Assembly: GCF_026163685.1 (NCBI RefSeq) | Contig: NZ_JAOXSR010000005.1 | Span: 62,001-126,000 of the forward strand | Source: Oerskovia flava | GTDB lineage: Bacteria > Actinomycetota > Actinomycetes > Actinomycetales > Cellulomonadaceae | Length of the DNA stretch: 64,000 nucleotides | Reading direction: 5' to 3' | In this document: piece after piece, positions 54,345 through 62,873 of the stretch | How positions within the stretch are numbered: the stretch's first letter is position 1 | How the letters are laid out: every line of letters begins with the position of its first letter | Notes under the pieces: generated by a model | What the model was told of the DNA's origin: nothing | The model's input: only the letters and a program-made list of their open reading frames with translations | The model's database searches: none | Program-made: the position numbers and the translations under genes

Positions 54345-55142
54345 TCACGGGCCGGAAGGGGTCTCGTCGTCCGTCGGCGCAGGGCCCCGTTCCAAGGCCT
54401 CCGTCGGCTCCAGGTTGAGCAGCATCTCGACGGTCCCCTCCTCGCTCACCCGCACGAACTCCAGGTCCGGGACCGAGACGCCGAAGTCGGCGAAGCGGAC
54501 CGGGATCGCCCCGCTCACCTGGACGCCCGCCCCCGACCGCTGCGCCTCGAGGGCGACCGTGACCGGTTGCGTCGTGTCCCTGATCGTCAGCGCGCCCGCG
54601 GCCTCGAGCGCGACGGGCTCGCGCTGGTCGGGCAGCTCGCTGAGGTCGACCGGATCGGTGAGGGTGAAGACCGCTGTCGGATAGATGTCCGTCTCGAGCA
54701 GTCCCTGGAAGTACTCGTCCCTCGCGCCCGAGTCGGTCTCGAGCGACGCCACGTCGACGACCACCTCGGCGAACCGCATCTGCGTGTCCTCGACGATCAT
54801 CGAGCCGGTCACGTCCTGCGTCCGCCCGACGACCGTCGCCTCCTGGCCCGAGAGGACCTCGTCGACGCGGTACCCCGCCGCGGAACCCTCCGCCACGGTC
54901 CAGAAGCCCTCGACGTCGAGCGGCCCGGGCTCGGGCGCCGCCGTGGGTGCCACGCTCTCGCCCGGGGTCTGCAGTCCGAGGGGCGCCGGCGCGCTGCCCT
55001 GCGAGAGCCGGGCGTAGACGTACGGGCCGCCGAACACGATGGCCAGCGCGAGGACGACCGCCACGACGATCCACGTCCGACCCCGACTCATGCGGAGCTT
55101 CCCGCGCCGTCGGGCGGGCGACCACGACTCGGCGTCGGTCAT
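54345..55142 (-). CDS. YceI-like lipid-binding family protein, membrane anchored
   Basis: A protein of 265 residues. The N-terminus is basic, followed by one membrane helix (WIVVAVVLALAIVFGGPYVY). The rest is a YceI-like beta-barrel: GFWTVAEGSAAGYRVDEV, VVGRTQDVTGSMIVEDTQM and TDIYPTAVFTLT, with PVTVALEAQRSGAGVQVSGAIPVRFADFGV near the end. YceI proteins bind isoprenoids or other lipids outside the membrane. It is coupled by ATGA to the upstream metallophosphoesterase gene. Confidence 0.9.
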   Translation of the reverse strand: MTDAESWSPARRRGKLRMSRGRTWIVVAVVLALAIVFGGPYVYARLSQGSAPAPLGLQTPGESVAPTAAPEPGPLDVEGFWTVAEGSAAGYRVDEVLSGQEATVVGRTQDVTGSMIVEDTQMRFAEVVVDVASLETDSGARDEYFQGLLETDIYPTAVFTLTDPVDLSELPDQREPVALEAAGALTIRDTTQPVTVALEAQRSGAGVQVSGAIPVRFADFGVSVPDLEFVRVSEEGTVEMLLNLEPTEALERGPAPTDDETPSGP

Positions 55143-57043
55143 CCGTCGCCCTCGTCGCTCTCGACGCCCTCGCTGCCCTCGTTGCCCTCGTTGCCCTCGT
55201 TGCCTTCGTCGCCCGCGGGCTCGGGCGACCCGTCGTCCGACGCGGGGGCCTCCTCGTCCGCGGGAAGCTCGGCATCTCCGGCAGGCTCCTCGGCTCCGTC
55301 CGCCGGCGTCTCGGCGGTGCTCGCGCCCGGTTCGAGGGGCGGGGGAAAACCGAGCCGCGGCCCCACCCGCGCGGACCCGTCCGGGTCGATCTCGACGAGC
55401 TGCCAGTCGACGATGCGCCGCTCGAGAGGATCGAACCGCAGCACCGTCATCTCGGCTGTCCCCCGCAGCGGACCCACCGTCGGCTGGTTCGCCGCCGCTC
55501 CGGCGGTCGAGGCGCTGATGTAGAGGACCCCCGAGCCCACCCGCTCGGGGCCCGCGCGGCGGTGTGTGTGCCCGGAGATCTGCACCGGCACGCAGCCGGA
55601 TGCCAACGTCTCGTCGCCCGCGCGGGGGGTGTGCACCAGGAGGATGTCGGCGGGGTCCGAGGCGTCGCACGCGGTCTCGGCGAGGCGCTCCGCCTGCTCG
55701 GTCGGAGTCTCCTCGCGCGCGACCCGGGACCCGGAACCCACCCGAGTCTCGAGCGCGTCCCGATCACCGAGGATCCGCACGCCCTCCAGCTCGAGGATCG
55801 TGCCGTCGAGCACCCGCACGCCCGCGCTGCGCTCCTGGTCGGACGTCACCTGGCTGTCGTGGTTGCCGTCCGCGACCACCATCGTCGCGCCGCTCGGGAC
55901 GGCTGACGCGAAGGAGTTCACGCAGAAGGACTCCACCGCCGTGCCGTTGACGGTGGTGTCGCCACCGTTGAGCAGAATCGACGCGCCCGAGCGCTCCGCG
56001 ACCGTCCGGATGAGCGGGGTCATGCCGGTGTTGCAGTGCAGGTCGGAGATGAGCAGGAGCGTGACGAGCTCGTCCTCCGGGGTGCGGGGCTGCGGCGTCT
56101 CCTCCGGTGCGGGCTCCTCCTGCGCGGCGTCCTCCTCCGCTGACTCGTCCGTCTCGCCGACCTCCGCCGCCGGCGCCTGGGCGACGTCACCCGTCGACTC
56201 ACCGGTCTGGCTCTCTGCCTCGTCGGTCGGCTCGTCCGTCGACGCCTCGGGCGGCTCTGAGGGTGCCGTGAGCCGTTGGATGGAGGCGCGCCGGTCCCAG
56301 GCGGCCGCGAGGTTCGCGTCGGCCTGGTCGTAGAAGTCGGTGTTCTCCTGGTAGAGGCCGACCAGCTGGCCGCCGTAGGTGTCGACCACGCCGGCGAGGC
56401 GCCCGGTGATCCGGGCTCCGTCGAGGGGGGTCCCGGCGAAGACGGGTGACGTGGGCCGGGAGACCTGCTGCGGCACCCCGGCCGAGCTCGACGACAGCGA
56501 GCCCACGACGAGCGCCACGAGCACCACCGCGGCCGTGATCTCCCACGTCCGCGGGGCGAGCACCCGGGCGAGCTCGCCCCGACGAGGCCGCCCGAGCAGC
56601 ACGTAGACGCCCGCACCGGTGAGCAGCACGACGCCGAGAGCAAGACCGGTGCGCTGCAGGGCGTCGGTCACGAGCGCCCGGCCGACGTGCTCGACGGTCT
56701 CCTGCGGCCCGCTGAAGAACTGCAGGTAGCCGTCCAGGTCCCGCGAGAGCGCCTCCAGGGTGTCGGCCTGGCCGACCGCCGTGAGGTCCGCGGGGATCTC
56801 GCTCACCGTCACGTGCGCACCGAGGTTCGCCGGGAGCGGCGAGTCGATCTCGAGACTCCCGAGCGGGCCGAGGTCGACGACCACCATCGCGTCCGTCGAC
56901 ACCTCGTAGCGGGCCTCGTGCGGTCCGAGGCTGAGGTCCGCGGTGGCGGTGGAGACACCCCAGACGAGACAGACCACGAGTGCGGCGAGGGAGGCGAGGG
57001 CGTAGCGGATCCAGCGAGGCGGCGTCAGTCGTGCTCGGTTCAT
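55139..57043 (-). CDS. Membrane metallophosphoesterase
   Basis: A protein of 634 residues. The N-terminus has a membrane helix; a further two helices lie near 160-210, with an extracytoplasmic region between. A low-complexity acidic linker (about 290-345) leads to a calcineurin-like phosphoesterase: LLISDLHCNTGM, LLNGGDTT, VADGNHDSQ, LLVHTPRAG and ISGHTHRR are the five metal-binding blocks. The C-terminus is a Glu/Gly-rich tail with (NEG) repeats. ATG at 57043 is supported by GGAAGGG; the substrate is unknown. It is coupled to the YceI gene. Confidence 0.88.
   Translation of the reverse strand: MNRARLTPPRWIRYALASLAALVVCLVWGVSTATADLSLGPHEARYEVSTDAMVVVDLGPLGSLEIDSPLPANLGAHVTVSEIPADLTAVGQADTLEALSRDLDGYLQFFSGPQETVEHVGRALVTDALQRTGLALGVVLLTGAGVYVLLGRPRRGELARVLAPRTWEITAAVVLVALVVGSLSSSSAGVPQQVSRPTSPVFAGTPLDGARITGRLAGVVDTYGGQLVGLYQENTDFYDQADANLAAAWDRRASIQRLTAPSEPPEASTDEPTDEAESQTGESTGDVAQAPAAEVGETDESAEEDAAQEEPAPEETPQPRTPEDELVTLLLISDLHCNTGMTPLIRTVAERSGASILLNGGDTTVNGTAVESFCVNSFASAVPSGATMVVADGNHDSQVTSDQERSAGVRVLDGTILELEGVRILGDRDALETRVGSGSRVAREETPTEQAERLAETACDASDPADILLVHTPRAGDETLASGCVPVQISGHTHRRAGPERVGSGVLYISASTAGAAANQPTVGPLRGTAEMTVLRFDPLERRIVDWQLVEIDPDGSARVGPRLGFPPPLEPGASTAETPADGAEEPAGDAELPADEEAPASDDGSPEPAGDEGNEGNEGNEGSEGVESDEGDG
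55166..55210 (-). repeat. 9-nt tandem repeat (five units)
   Basis: Units of GCCCTCG(C/T)T in the plus strand encode the repeated Asn/Asp/Ser-Glu-Gly tail of the metallophosphoesterase. The five units vary little, so length variation among strains is likely. Confidence 0.8.
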
Positions 57044-57128
57044 CGGGCTACACCCTTCCCGATCCGAGCGTACGACGCCACCTGCGTTCACCCTGCGTTC
57101 GCCGCTCCGACGCCCGCCGCGTCCAGGT

Positions 57129-58694
57129 TCAGGCCTGGGCGCGGCGCAGCGTCACGAGCGCGAGCCCTGCCGCGACGAGCATGAGCGCCACGCCGATCCA
57201 GGAGGTCGCTCCTACCCCGCTGCCGAAAGCGGTGTGCGCGGACTCCAGGAGTGCCTCGGCCTGAGCGGCCGGCAGCGTGTCCGCGACCCGGGTCGCGGCG
57301 CCGAGCGTCTCGGCCGCCGCCGCGGCCTCGGGCGCGCCGACCCCCTCCGGGACGACCACGTTACGGTGGTACGACGCGGTGAGGATGCTGCCCAGGACCG
57401 CGGTGCCGAGCACCGCGCCGACCTCGTAGGCCGTCTCGGAGATGGCTGACGCCGCACCGGACTTGTCGGCAGGGACGGACGCGAGGATGAGGTCGTTGGA
57501 CACCGTCTCGGCCGCGCCCACGCCCAGCGCGAGCACGACGAACGCACCCATGAGGACCGGCAGCGTGCTCGCCCCGGCCGTCAGGGCGACGACGGCGTAG
57601 CCTGCCGCGGAGCACAGCAGCGCGACGGCGACGACGTGGGACGGGGCGACCCGGCGGACCACCCGCACGACGGTGAGGCCGGCGACGATCATCGCCAGGA
57701 GCCCGGGGAGCAGGGCGAGCCCGGCCCGCATCGGGCTGAGGCCGAGGACGAGCTGGACGTCCTGGGAGACGAAGAACAGGAAGCCCACCAGGGAGAAGAC
57801 GGAGAGCAGGTTGACGAGCACGGCGCCGCTGAACGTCCACCGCGTGAAGAGGTGCACGTCGAGCATGGGGTCGGGGCGGGAGAGCTGCCGGCGCACGAAC
57901 GCGTAGCCGGCGAGCAGCCCGAGGAGGACGGCAGCCACGCCCACCGCTCCGAGACCGGACTTCGCGAGCGTCTTGATCCCGAAGACGATCGGCGCCATGG
58001 TGGCCATCGACAGCAGGACCGAGACGACGTCGACCCGGCCGGGGTTCGCGTCGCGCGACTCCGGCACGAAGACCGGCGCGAGGACGAGCAGGAGCACGAG
58101 CACGGGCACGGCGATGAGGAACACCGATCCCCACCAGTAGTGCTCGAGCAGGAAGCCGCCGACGATCGGTCCGAGAGCGGCACCGCCCGCGAACGCCGAG
58201 GCCCACACGGCGATCGCCAGACGCCGCTCCTCGCGGTCGGTGAAGACGTTGCGCAGCAGCGACAGGGTGGAGGGCATGAGCATCGCCCCGAAGAACCCGA
58301 GACCGGCCCGCGAGAGGATGAGCGCCTCGGCGCTCGGCGCGTAGGCCGCGACGACCGACACCGCGGCGAAGCCCACGGCTCCGAGGAGCAGGAGCCGACG
58401 TCGGCCGACCCGGTCCGCGAAGGACCCCATGGCCACGAGCAGCCCGGCGAGCACGAGCGGGTAGATGTCGATGATCCACAGCAGCTGGGTGCCGGTCGGG
58501 TCGAGCGACTCCGAGATCTGGGGCAGGGCGAAGCTGAGGACGGTGTTGTCGATGGAGACGAGCAGCACGGGCAGCATGAGCACGGCGAGCGCGATCCAGC
58601 GGCGCGAGGCGGGCTGACCGGGAGCTGCTGCGGTGGTGCGGGCGGGCTCTGCGCCCGGCACGGCCTTCGTCCGAGGGGACTGGTCGACAGTCAC
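57129..58694 (-). CDS. MFS efflux transporter, DHA2 family (SmvA/QacA-like)
   Basis: A transporter of 521 residues with 14 helices. LPVLLVSIDNTVLSFALPQISESL and FADRVGRRRLLLLGAVGFAAVSV (motif A) are typical of DHA2 quaternary-amine exporters. GFFGAMLMPSTLSLLRNVF and GPIVGGFLLEHYWWGSVFLI follow. GTG at 58694 has AAAGGA about ten bases upstream. It diverges from the TetR gene, and two operator palindromes lie between them, so induction by its substrates is likely. Confidence 0.9.
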   Translation of the reverse strand: MTVDQSPRTKAVPGAEPARTTAAAPGQPASRRWIALAVLMLPVLLVSIDNTVLSFALPQISESLDPTGTQLLWIIDIYPLVLAGLLVAMGSFADRVGRRRLLLLGAVGFAAVSVVAAYAPSAEALILSRAGLGFFGAMLMPSTLSLLRNVFTDREERRLAIAVWASAFAGGAALGPIVGGFLLEHYWWGSVFLIAVPVLVLLLVLAPVFVPESRDANPGRVDVVSVLLSMATMAPIVFGIKTLAKSGLGAVGVAAVLLGLLAGYAFVRRQLSRPDPMLDVHLFTRWTFSGAVLVNLLSVFSLVGFLFFVSQDVQLVLGLSPMRAGLALLPGLLAMIVAGLTVVRVVRRVAPSHVVAVALLCSAAGYAVVALTAGASTLPVLMGAFVVLALGVGAAETVSNDLILASVPADKSGAASAISETAYEVGAVLGTAVLGSILTASYHRNVVVPEGVGAPEAAAAAETLGAATRVADTLPAAQAEALLESAHTAFGSGVGATSWIGVALMLVAAGLALVTLRRAQA

Positions 58695-58753
58695 GACGGC
58701 GTTCCTTTCACGATCTCGGACGGCGGGGGCGAACGCGGTGGCATCGAACTTCC

Positions 58754-58793
58754 TACCGTCCAGACGGTATAGTAACCGTCCGGACGGTACACT
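58754..58793. promoter_or_regulatory. Two TetR operators and divergent promoter region
   Basis: TACCGTCCAGACGGTA (58754-58769) and ACCGTCCGGACGGT (58775-58788) share the half-site ACCGTC and have centres 20 bp apart, on the same DNA face. TACACT (58788-58793) is the -10 box for the TetR gene and lies six bases before its GTG at 58800. The minus-strand promoter for the efflux gene also lies in this region. Confidence 0.85.
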
Positions 58794-58799
58794 TTCAAC

Positions 58800-59372
58800 G
58801 TGCCCCCACCTCCCGCTGCGCGCACCAAGGTGCTGCAGGCCTTCGCCGCCCTGCTCGTCGAGCACGGAGAGCGCGCCGCGACGCTCGATGCCGTCGCGGA
58901 CCGCGCGGGGGTCTCCAAGGGCGGGCTGCTCTACCACTTCGGGTCCAAGGACGCGCTCGTCGACGGCCTGGCCGAGCACCTGCGAGCCCTGACGGCGGCC
59001 GACGTCGACGCGATGCGCGCCGCCCCCGCGGGGCCCGTCGACTACCTGATCCGGACCTCCACGCAGGTCGACACGGAGTTCGAGCTCGTCTACCTCGCGG
59101 TCTCGCGCCTCGCGCAAGGGGCGTACCCCCACGCCCGCGCGGCGCTGGACGGCGCGCACGACGCGTGGACGGCGACCGTGCTCGAGGTCGTCGCAGACCC
59201 GGTGCTCGCCCGCGCGATCGTCCTCATGAGCGACGGCCTGTACGCCCACGCGGCCCTCAGCGGCGAGCGACCCGGGGACGACCTGACGAGCCGGCGGATG
59301 GGGGTCGACGACCTGCTCGCGCTCATCGACGAGATGATCGCGCTGCGGGCCCCTCGGGCGACCGAGGGCTGA
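58800..59372 (+). CDS. TetR family repressor of the divergent efflux gene
   Basis: A repressor of 190 residues. The DNA-binding domain has RTKVLQAFAALLVEHG, ATLDAVADRAGVSKGGLLYHFGSKDALVDGL, the typical TetR helix-turn-helix. The C-terminal ligand domain begins at about residue 70 with TAADVDAMRAAPAGPVDYL. The leaderless GTG start follows TACACT by six bases. It is expected to bind the paired palindromes and repress both itself and the DHA2 pump until a drug binds. Confidence 0.92.
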   Translation: MPPPPAARTKVLQAFAALLVEHGERAATLDAVADRAGVSKGGLLYHFGSKDALVDGLAEHLRALTAADVDAMRAAPAGPVDYLIRTSTQVDTEFELVYLAVSRLAQGAYPHARAALDGAHDAWTATVLEVVADPVLARAIVLMSDGLYAHAALSGERPGDDLTSRRMGVDDLLALIDEMIALRAPRATEG

Positions 59373-59381
59373 GACGACGAA

Positions 59382-59416
59382 AGGTGCCGGCCGCCCCCAG
59401 TCGGCGACCGACACCT
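59382..59416. terminator. Hairpin behind the TetR gene
   Basis: Arms 59382-59395 and 59403-59416 (AGGTG...CACCT) pair over 14 bp with two mismatches in the plus strand, or two G-U pairs in the minus strand; loop CCCAGTC. The rest of the spacer (59417-59599, 183 bp) has no clear gene or element. Confidence 0.45.
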
Positions 59417-59599
59417 CTCCTTCCCGCACACCTCATGCGGAAACCTGCGCCTCCCGACCCAGTACGGGCTGGCGCAGGAGCTCGTCGCGAGGCCCCGCTC
59501 TCCCGACACGCGTCGGGGCCGTGGCGCCCACCGGGACAGTCTTGCCGGTGTTCGCCGAGTTCGCCAGGCCGACGCGCCCGACGTCCTGGCTGCTCCGCG

Positions 59600-60565
59600 T
59601 CATCCGACGGCGGGAGGGAGGAAGTCCTCGGCGACCACGTCCCAGTCGGTGCTCCCCGGACGTCGGGTCGCCGCACGGGCCGACGCCGCACGCACCAGCT
59701 CGGCGAGCCCCGGGTCGATCTCCACCTCGCGGCTCGACGCGACGATCTTCTCGAGGAACGCCAGGCACATGTCCAAGCGTGCCTGGCCGGTGTCGTAGCT
59801 CCGCGTCTCGACCGACGCCGTCAGGTCCGGCAGGGTGCCACCGAGCGTGCTGACGATGCCCTGCGCGTACGGGAGGAAGCGGCCGGGCTCGACCCCGTGC
59901 GCGCCGGCGAGCGCGGTGGCGTGCAGGAACGCGTACATGCCGGCGAAGTAGATGTCGAGCATCGCCAGGTCGACTGCGGGCGGCACGGCGTGGTCGTCAC
60001 CCACGACGTCGCTCGTGCCCCCCAGCGCGTCGACGAGCGCCCCGACCTCGCCGACGTCGCTCGCGGACCCCGCATAGATCACGAAGCACTGCTCCGTGCC
60101 GACCATGGGTGTCGGCACCATCACCGCCCCGGTGACGTAGCGGGCACCGAGCTCGGCCGCACGGGCCGCCGACGCGACGGCCTCTGCCGGCGTCCCCGTG
60201 GAGACGTTGACGATCACCCGGTCCGCGAGGGCGGGCGCGAGCTGCTCGACCACGCCGCGGCTCGCGGTGTGGTCACGGACGCAGACGACCACGAGGTCGG
60301 CGTCGTCCAGCGCCGCGAGGGGCGAGTCCGCCACCGAGACGGCGCTGTCGCGCTCGACGCCCAGCTCGTCGAGGGGCCTCGCGGTGCGGTTCCAGACCAC
60401 GACCTGGTGGCCCGCGGCCGCGAGGGCCCTGGCGATCGCCGTGCCCATCGCCCCGAGCCCGAGGACGGCGATCGTCCGGCCAGCAGGTCGTGGGGTGGCC
60501 GGTCTGGTGGTGGTGGTCGGTCGCGAGGTGGTGGACGGGGTGAGGTTCTCGGTCATGATCATCAT
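59600..60565 (-). CDS. NAD(P)-binding oxidoreductase, imine reductase-like
   Basis: A protein of 321 residues of the beta-hydroxyacid dehydrogenase/imine reductase type. The Rossmann motif is VLGLGAMGTAIARALAAAGHQVVVWNRT; VVVCVRDHTASRGVVEQL and VNVSTGTPAEAVA follow, with the glycine loop GAVMVPTPMVG. The C-terminal helical domain has LAMLDIYFAGMYAFLHATAL and ends with a Trp-Asp motif. The catalytic lysine of hydroxyisobutyrate dehydrogenases is not evident, which favours the imine reductase branch. AGGGA supports ATG at 60565. It diverges from the HxlR regulator, which probably controls it. Confidence 0.85.
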   Translation of the reverse strand: MMIMTENLTPSTTSRPTTTTRPATPRPAGRTIAVLGLGAMGTAIARALAAAGHQVVVWNRTARPLDELGVERDSAVSVADSPLAALDDADLVVVCVRDHTASRGVVEQLAPALADRVIVNVSTGTPAEAVASAARAAELGARYVTGAVMVPTPMVGTEQCFVIYAGSASDVGEVGALVDALGGTSDVVGDDHAVPPAVDLAMLDIYFAGMYAFLHATALAGAHGVEPGRFLPYAQGIVSTLGGTLPDLTASVETRSYDTGQARLDMCLAFLEKIVASSREVEIDPGLAELVRAASARAATRRPGSTDWDVVAEDFLPPAVG

Positions 60566-60595
60566 GCTGGATCCCTGCACGGGGCAGGTCCAGTA

Positions 60596-60618
60596 CGCAC
60601 AATGAAGTGCGGACGCAC
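60596..60618. promoter_or_regulatory. HxlR operator candidate with three GTGCG half-sites
   Basis: CGCAC-6 nt-GTGCG (60596-60611) and GTGCG-GA-CGCAC (60607-60618) share the middle half-site. The region lies between the divergent imine-reductase-like and HxlR genes. Confidence 0.55.
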
Positions 60619-60639
60619 CTCGGGGTAAGGAGAGGGTCG

Positions 60640-60972
60640 ATGGTCGACCAGGACCAGCAGTGCGGCGTCAACGTCGTGTTCGAGCTCGTCGGATCGAAGT
60701 GGAAGCCCACGATCCTGTGGTGCCTGGACACGGGCGTCCACCGCTTCGCCGAGCTGCGACGCGCCGTCGGCGGCATCTCGGAGAAGGTCCTCGCCGACCA
60801 GCTGCGCGAGCTGGAGCGCGACGGGCTCGTCGTCCGGACGGCCGGCGAGGGGTTTCCCCTCAGGGTGGACTACCGGCTCAGCGCACAGGGGGCCGAGCTC
60901 AACGAGCTGCTCGACCCCCTCGCGGCGTGGGGCCACCGGATCGGCCGGACCGTGCAGGCCCGCGAGGCGTAG
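60640..60972 (+). CDS. HxlR family transcriptional regulator
   Basis: A regulator of 110 residues. CGVNVVFELVGSKWKPTILWCL and FAELRRAVGGISEKVLADQLRELERDGLVVRT form the HxlR winged helix. The single N-terminal Cys (QQCGVN) is a candidate redox or aldehyde sensor as in some HxlR proteins. AAGGAGAGG before ATG at 60640 is a strong ribosome site. Its partner is the divergent oxidoreductase gene. Its stop lies 16 bp from the convergent PhnB-like gene. Confidence 0.92.
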   Translation: MVDQDQQCGVNVVFELVGSKWKPTILWCLDTGVHRFAELRRAVGGISEKVLADQLRELERDGLVVRTAGEGFPLRVDYRLSAQGAELNELLDPLAAWGHRIGRTVQAREA

Positions 60973-60988
60973 GCCTCGACGACGGGTG

Positions 60989-61486
60989 TCAGCGTGCGGA
61001 ACCGTCGGTACCGGCCGGCACGGAGTCACCGTCGAACGCGGCCCGCAGCGCCGGCATGTCCAGCTTGATCTGTCCCATCATCACCGCCATCATCCGGCCG
61101 ACGGCCTCGGCGTCCTCGCTCTGTGAGAGCTCGAGGAACTCGACCGGCACGATCTGCCAGGACAGGCCGAACCGGTCCTTGAGCCAGCCGCACTGGACCT
61201 CGCTCCCCCCGTCGGCCGTGAGCGCCGCCCAGTACCGGTCGACCTCGGCCTGGTCGTCGCACTCGACGATGAACGAGACCGCCTCGGTGAAGGGGAACGT
61301 CGCGCTCGGCGAGCCGTTGATCGCGTTGAGCCTGTTCCCGGCGAGCGTGAAGTCGGCGGCGACGAGCGTGCCGTCCGGCATCCGGAGCACCGGACCCACG
61401 GTGGAGTCCGGGAAGATCGAGGGGTAGTACTCGAGAGCCTCCTCGAGGTTGCCGTCGAACCAGAGACTGGGGGTGATCGCACGCAT
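60989..61486 (-). CDS. PhnB-like VOC family protein
   Basis: A protein of 165 residues with the glyoxalase/3-demethylubiquinone methyltransferase-like fold. ITPSLWFDGNLEEALEYYPSIFPDS and LNAINGSPSATFPFTEAVSFIVECDDQAEVD are typical of PhnB-type proteins. CGWLKDRFGLSWQIVP ends the second unit. The C-terminal extension (MMAVMMGQIKLDMPALRAAF) matches the common 'MMAMxKLDIAAL' tail. No catalytic role is established for this family. Promoter not recognised; the 86-bp spacer to ku holds no other feature. Confidence 0.88.
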   Translation of the reverse strand: MRAITPSLWFDGNLEEALEYYPSIFPDSTVGPVLRMPDGTLVAADFTLAGNRLNAINGSPSATFPFTEAVSFIVECDDQAEVDRYWAALTADGGSEVQCGWLKDRFGLSWQIVPVEFLELSQSEDAEAVGRMMAVMMGQIKLDMPALRAAFDGDSVPAGTDGSAR

Positions 61487-61572
61487 CGTCGCTCCTCACG
61501 TCGTGGGCACCGGGTGCGCCCTCTGTGAGGTGGACGCCCGTCGCGCGCGGAACTCATCGGCAGCTCATCGAT

Positions 61573-62466
61573 TCAGGCGGAGCTCTTCTTGCGAGCGCTC
61601 CCGGTAGAGGCCTTCTTCGCCGTCGTGCCCTTCTTCGGGCCTGCCTTCTCCGGTGCTGCCTTCTTCGGGCCGGCCTTCGCGCTCTTCGACGACTCGACGC
61701 TGCGGCGCAGCGCCTCCATCAGGTCGATGACCTCGGCGTCCTTCGACTCCCCGGGCTCCTCCCCGAAGGTCTCGGCCGTGTCGAGCGCCTCACCCTGCTC
61801 GATCTTCGCCTCGATGAGCTGGCGGAGCTGCACCTGATAGTCGTCGGCGTAGTCCTCGGGCGTGAAGTCGGACTCGAAGCTCGCGACCAGCTGGGACGAC
61901 ATCGCCAGCTCCTTCGCGGTGATCCTCGCCGGCTCGTCGAGGGAGGGGAAGGCGGCCTCGCGCACCTCGTCCGCCCACAGGAGGGTCTGGATCACGAGGA
62001 CGTCGTCGCGCACCCGCAGCGCGGCGAGGCGTGTGCGCTGGCGCAGCGCGAACTTCACGATCGCCGTGCGGTCCGTCTCCTCGAGCGTACGCCGCATGAG
62101 GACGTACGCCTTGTTGGACGACGAGTCGGGCTCCAGGTAGTAGCTCCGGTCGAGCAGGAGCTGGTCGATCTGGTCGTTCGGCACGAACTCGACGACCTCG
62201 ATCTCGCGGCTGCGCTCGGCCGGCAGGGCGTCGAAGTCGTCCTTCGTGAGGACGACCGTGCGTTCGCCGTCGTCGAAGGCCTTGTCGATGTGCTCGTACG
62301 GCACGACCTTGCCGCACACCTCGCACCGGCGTTGGTAGCGGATCCGCCCACCGTCGGCGTCGTGCACCTGGTGCAGCGACACGTCGTGGTCCTCGGTCGC
62401 GCTGTACACCTTGACGGGCACGTTGACGAGACCGAACGTGATGGCACCCTTCCAGATCGCCCTCAT
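61573..62466 (-). CDS. ku: Non-homologous end-joining protein Ku
   Basis: A homodimeric double-strand-break-binding protein of 297 residues. RAIWKGAITFGLVNVPVKVYSAT is the diagnostic start. RCEVCGKVVPYEHIDKAF, DDQIDQLL-type VPNDQIDQLLLDRSYYLEPD and ARITAKELAMSSQLVASF are conserved. The C-terminus is a Lys/Ala/Pro-rich tail typical of actinobacterial Ku and helps DNA threading. No ligD gene is adjacent, so the ligase must lie elsewhere. ATG at 62466 is well supported by homology. Confidence 0.96.
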   Translation of the reverse strand: MRAIWKGAITFGLVNVPVKVYSATEDHDVSLHQVHDADGGRIRYQRRCEVCGKVVPYEHIDKAFDDGERTVVLTKDDFDALPAERSREIEVVEFVPNDQIDQLLLDRSYYLEPDSSSNKAYVLMRRTLEETDRTAIVKFALRQRTRLAALRVRDDVLVIQTLLWADEVREAAFPSLDEPARITAKELAMSSQLVASFESDFTPEDYADDYQVQLRQLIEAKIEQGEALDTAETFGEEPGESKDAEVIDLMEALRRSVESSKSAKAGPKKAAPEKAGPKKGTTAKKASTGSARKKSSA

Positions 62467-62544
62467 GCGTCCATGGTGGCGCGTGCGCCGTCCGCCCGCG
62501 AGCGGTCGGCGGCGCGGACGCCCGGGAAGCGTCACCATGGGGGG

Positions 62545-62847
62545 ATGGTCGGCACACGGTACGAGTTCACCGCGGAGCTGTGGCGGTGGCAGGCGCGCAC
62601 CGCGGCGTGGGTGTTCCTCGCGCTCCCGCAGGACGTGAGCGACGAGATCGCCGAGCTCCCGCTGCCGCCCGCGGGCTTCGGGTCGGTCAAGGTCGAGGTG
62701 ACCCTCGGCAGCTCCCGCTGGACGACGTCGGTGTTCCCCGACGCGGGCCGCAAGACCTACGTGCTGCCCGTCAAGGCGTCGGTTCGCCGCACAGAAGGTG
62801 TCGAGGTGGGCGACGTGGTGCGGGTCGGCGTCGAGACGATCGGATGA
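62545..62847 (+). CDS. DUF1905 domain protein
   Basis: A protein of 100 residues with a small beta-barrel. YEFTAELWRWQARTAAWVFLALPQDVSDEI and FGSVKVEVTLGSSRWTTSVFPDAG are typical, ending YVLPVKASVRRTEGVEVGDVVRVGVE. DUF1905 proteins are small and abundant in actinobacteria; function unknown. The G-run just before the ATG is a possible ribosome site. Divergent from ku. Confidence 0.9.
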   Translation: MVGTRYEFTAELWRWQARTAAWVFLALPQDVSDEIAELPLPPAGFGSVKVEVTLGSSRWTTSVFPDAGRKTYVLPVKASVRRTEGVEVGDVVRVGVETIG

Positions 62848-62873
62848 GCAGTCCGGCTCCCGGGGCCAGCCGG

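Noticed and set aside
60989-61486. Calling the PhnB-like protein a methyltransferase
   Set aside because: It has no S-adenosylmethionine-binding motif; the historical family name is misleading and the fold is VOC.
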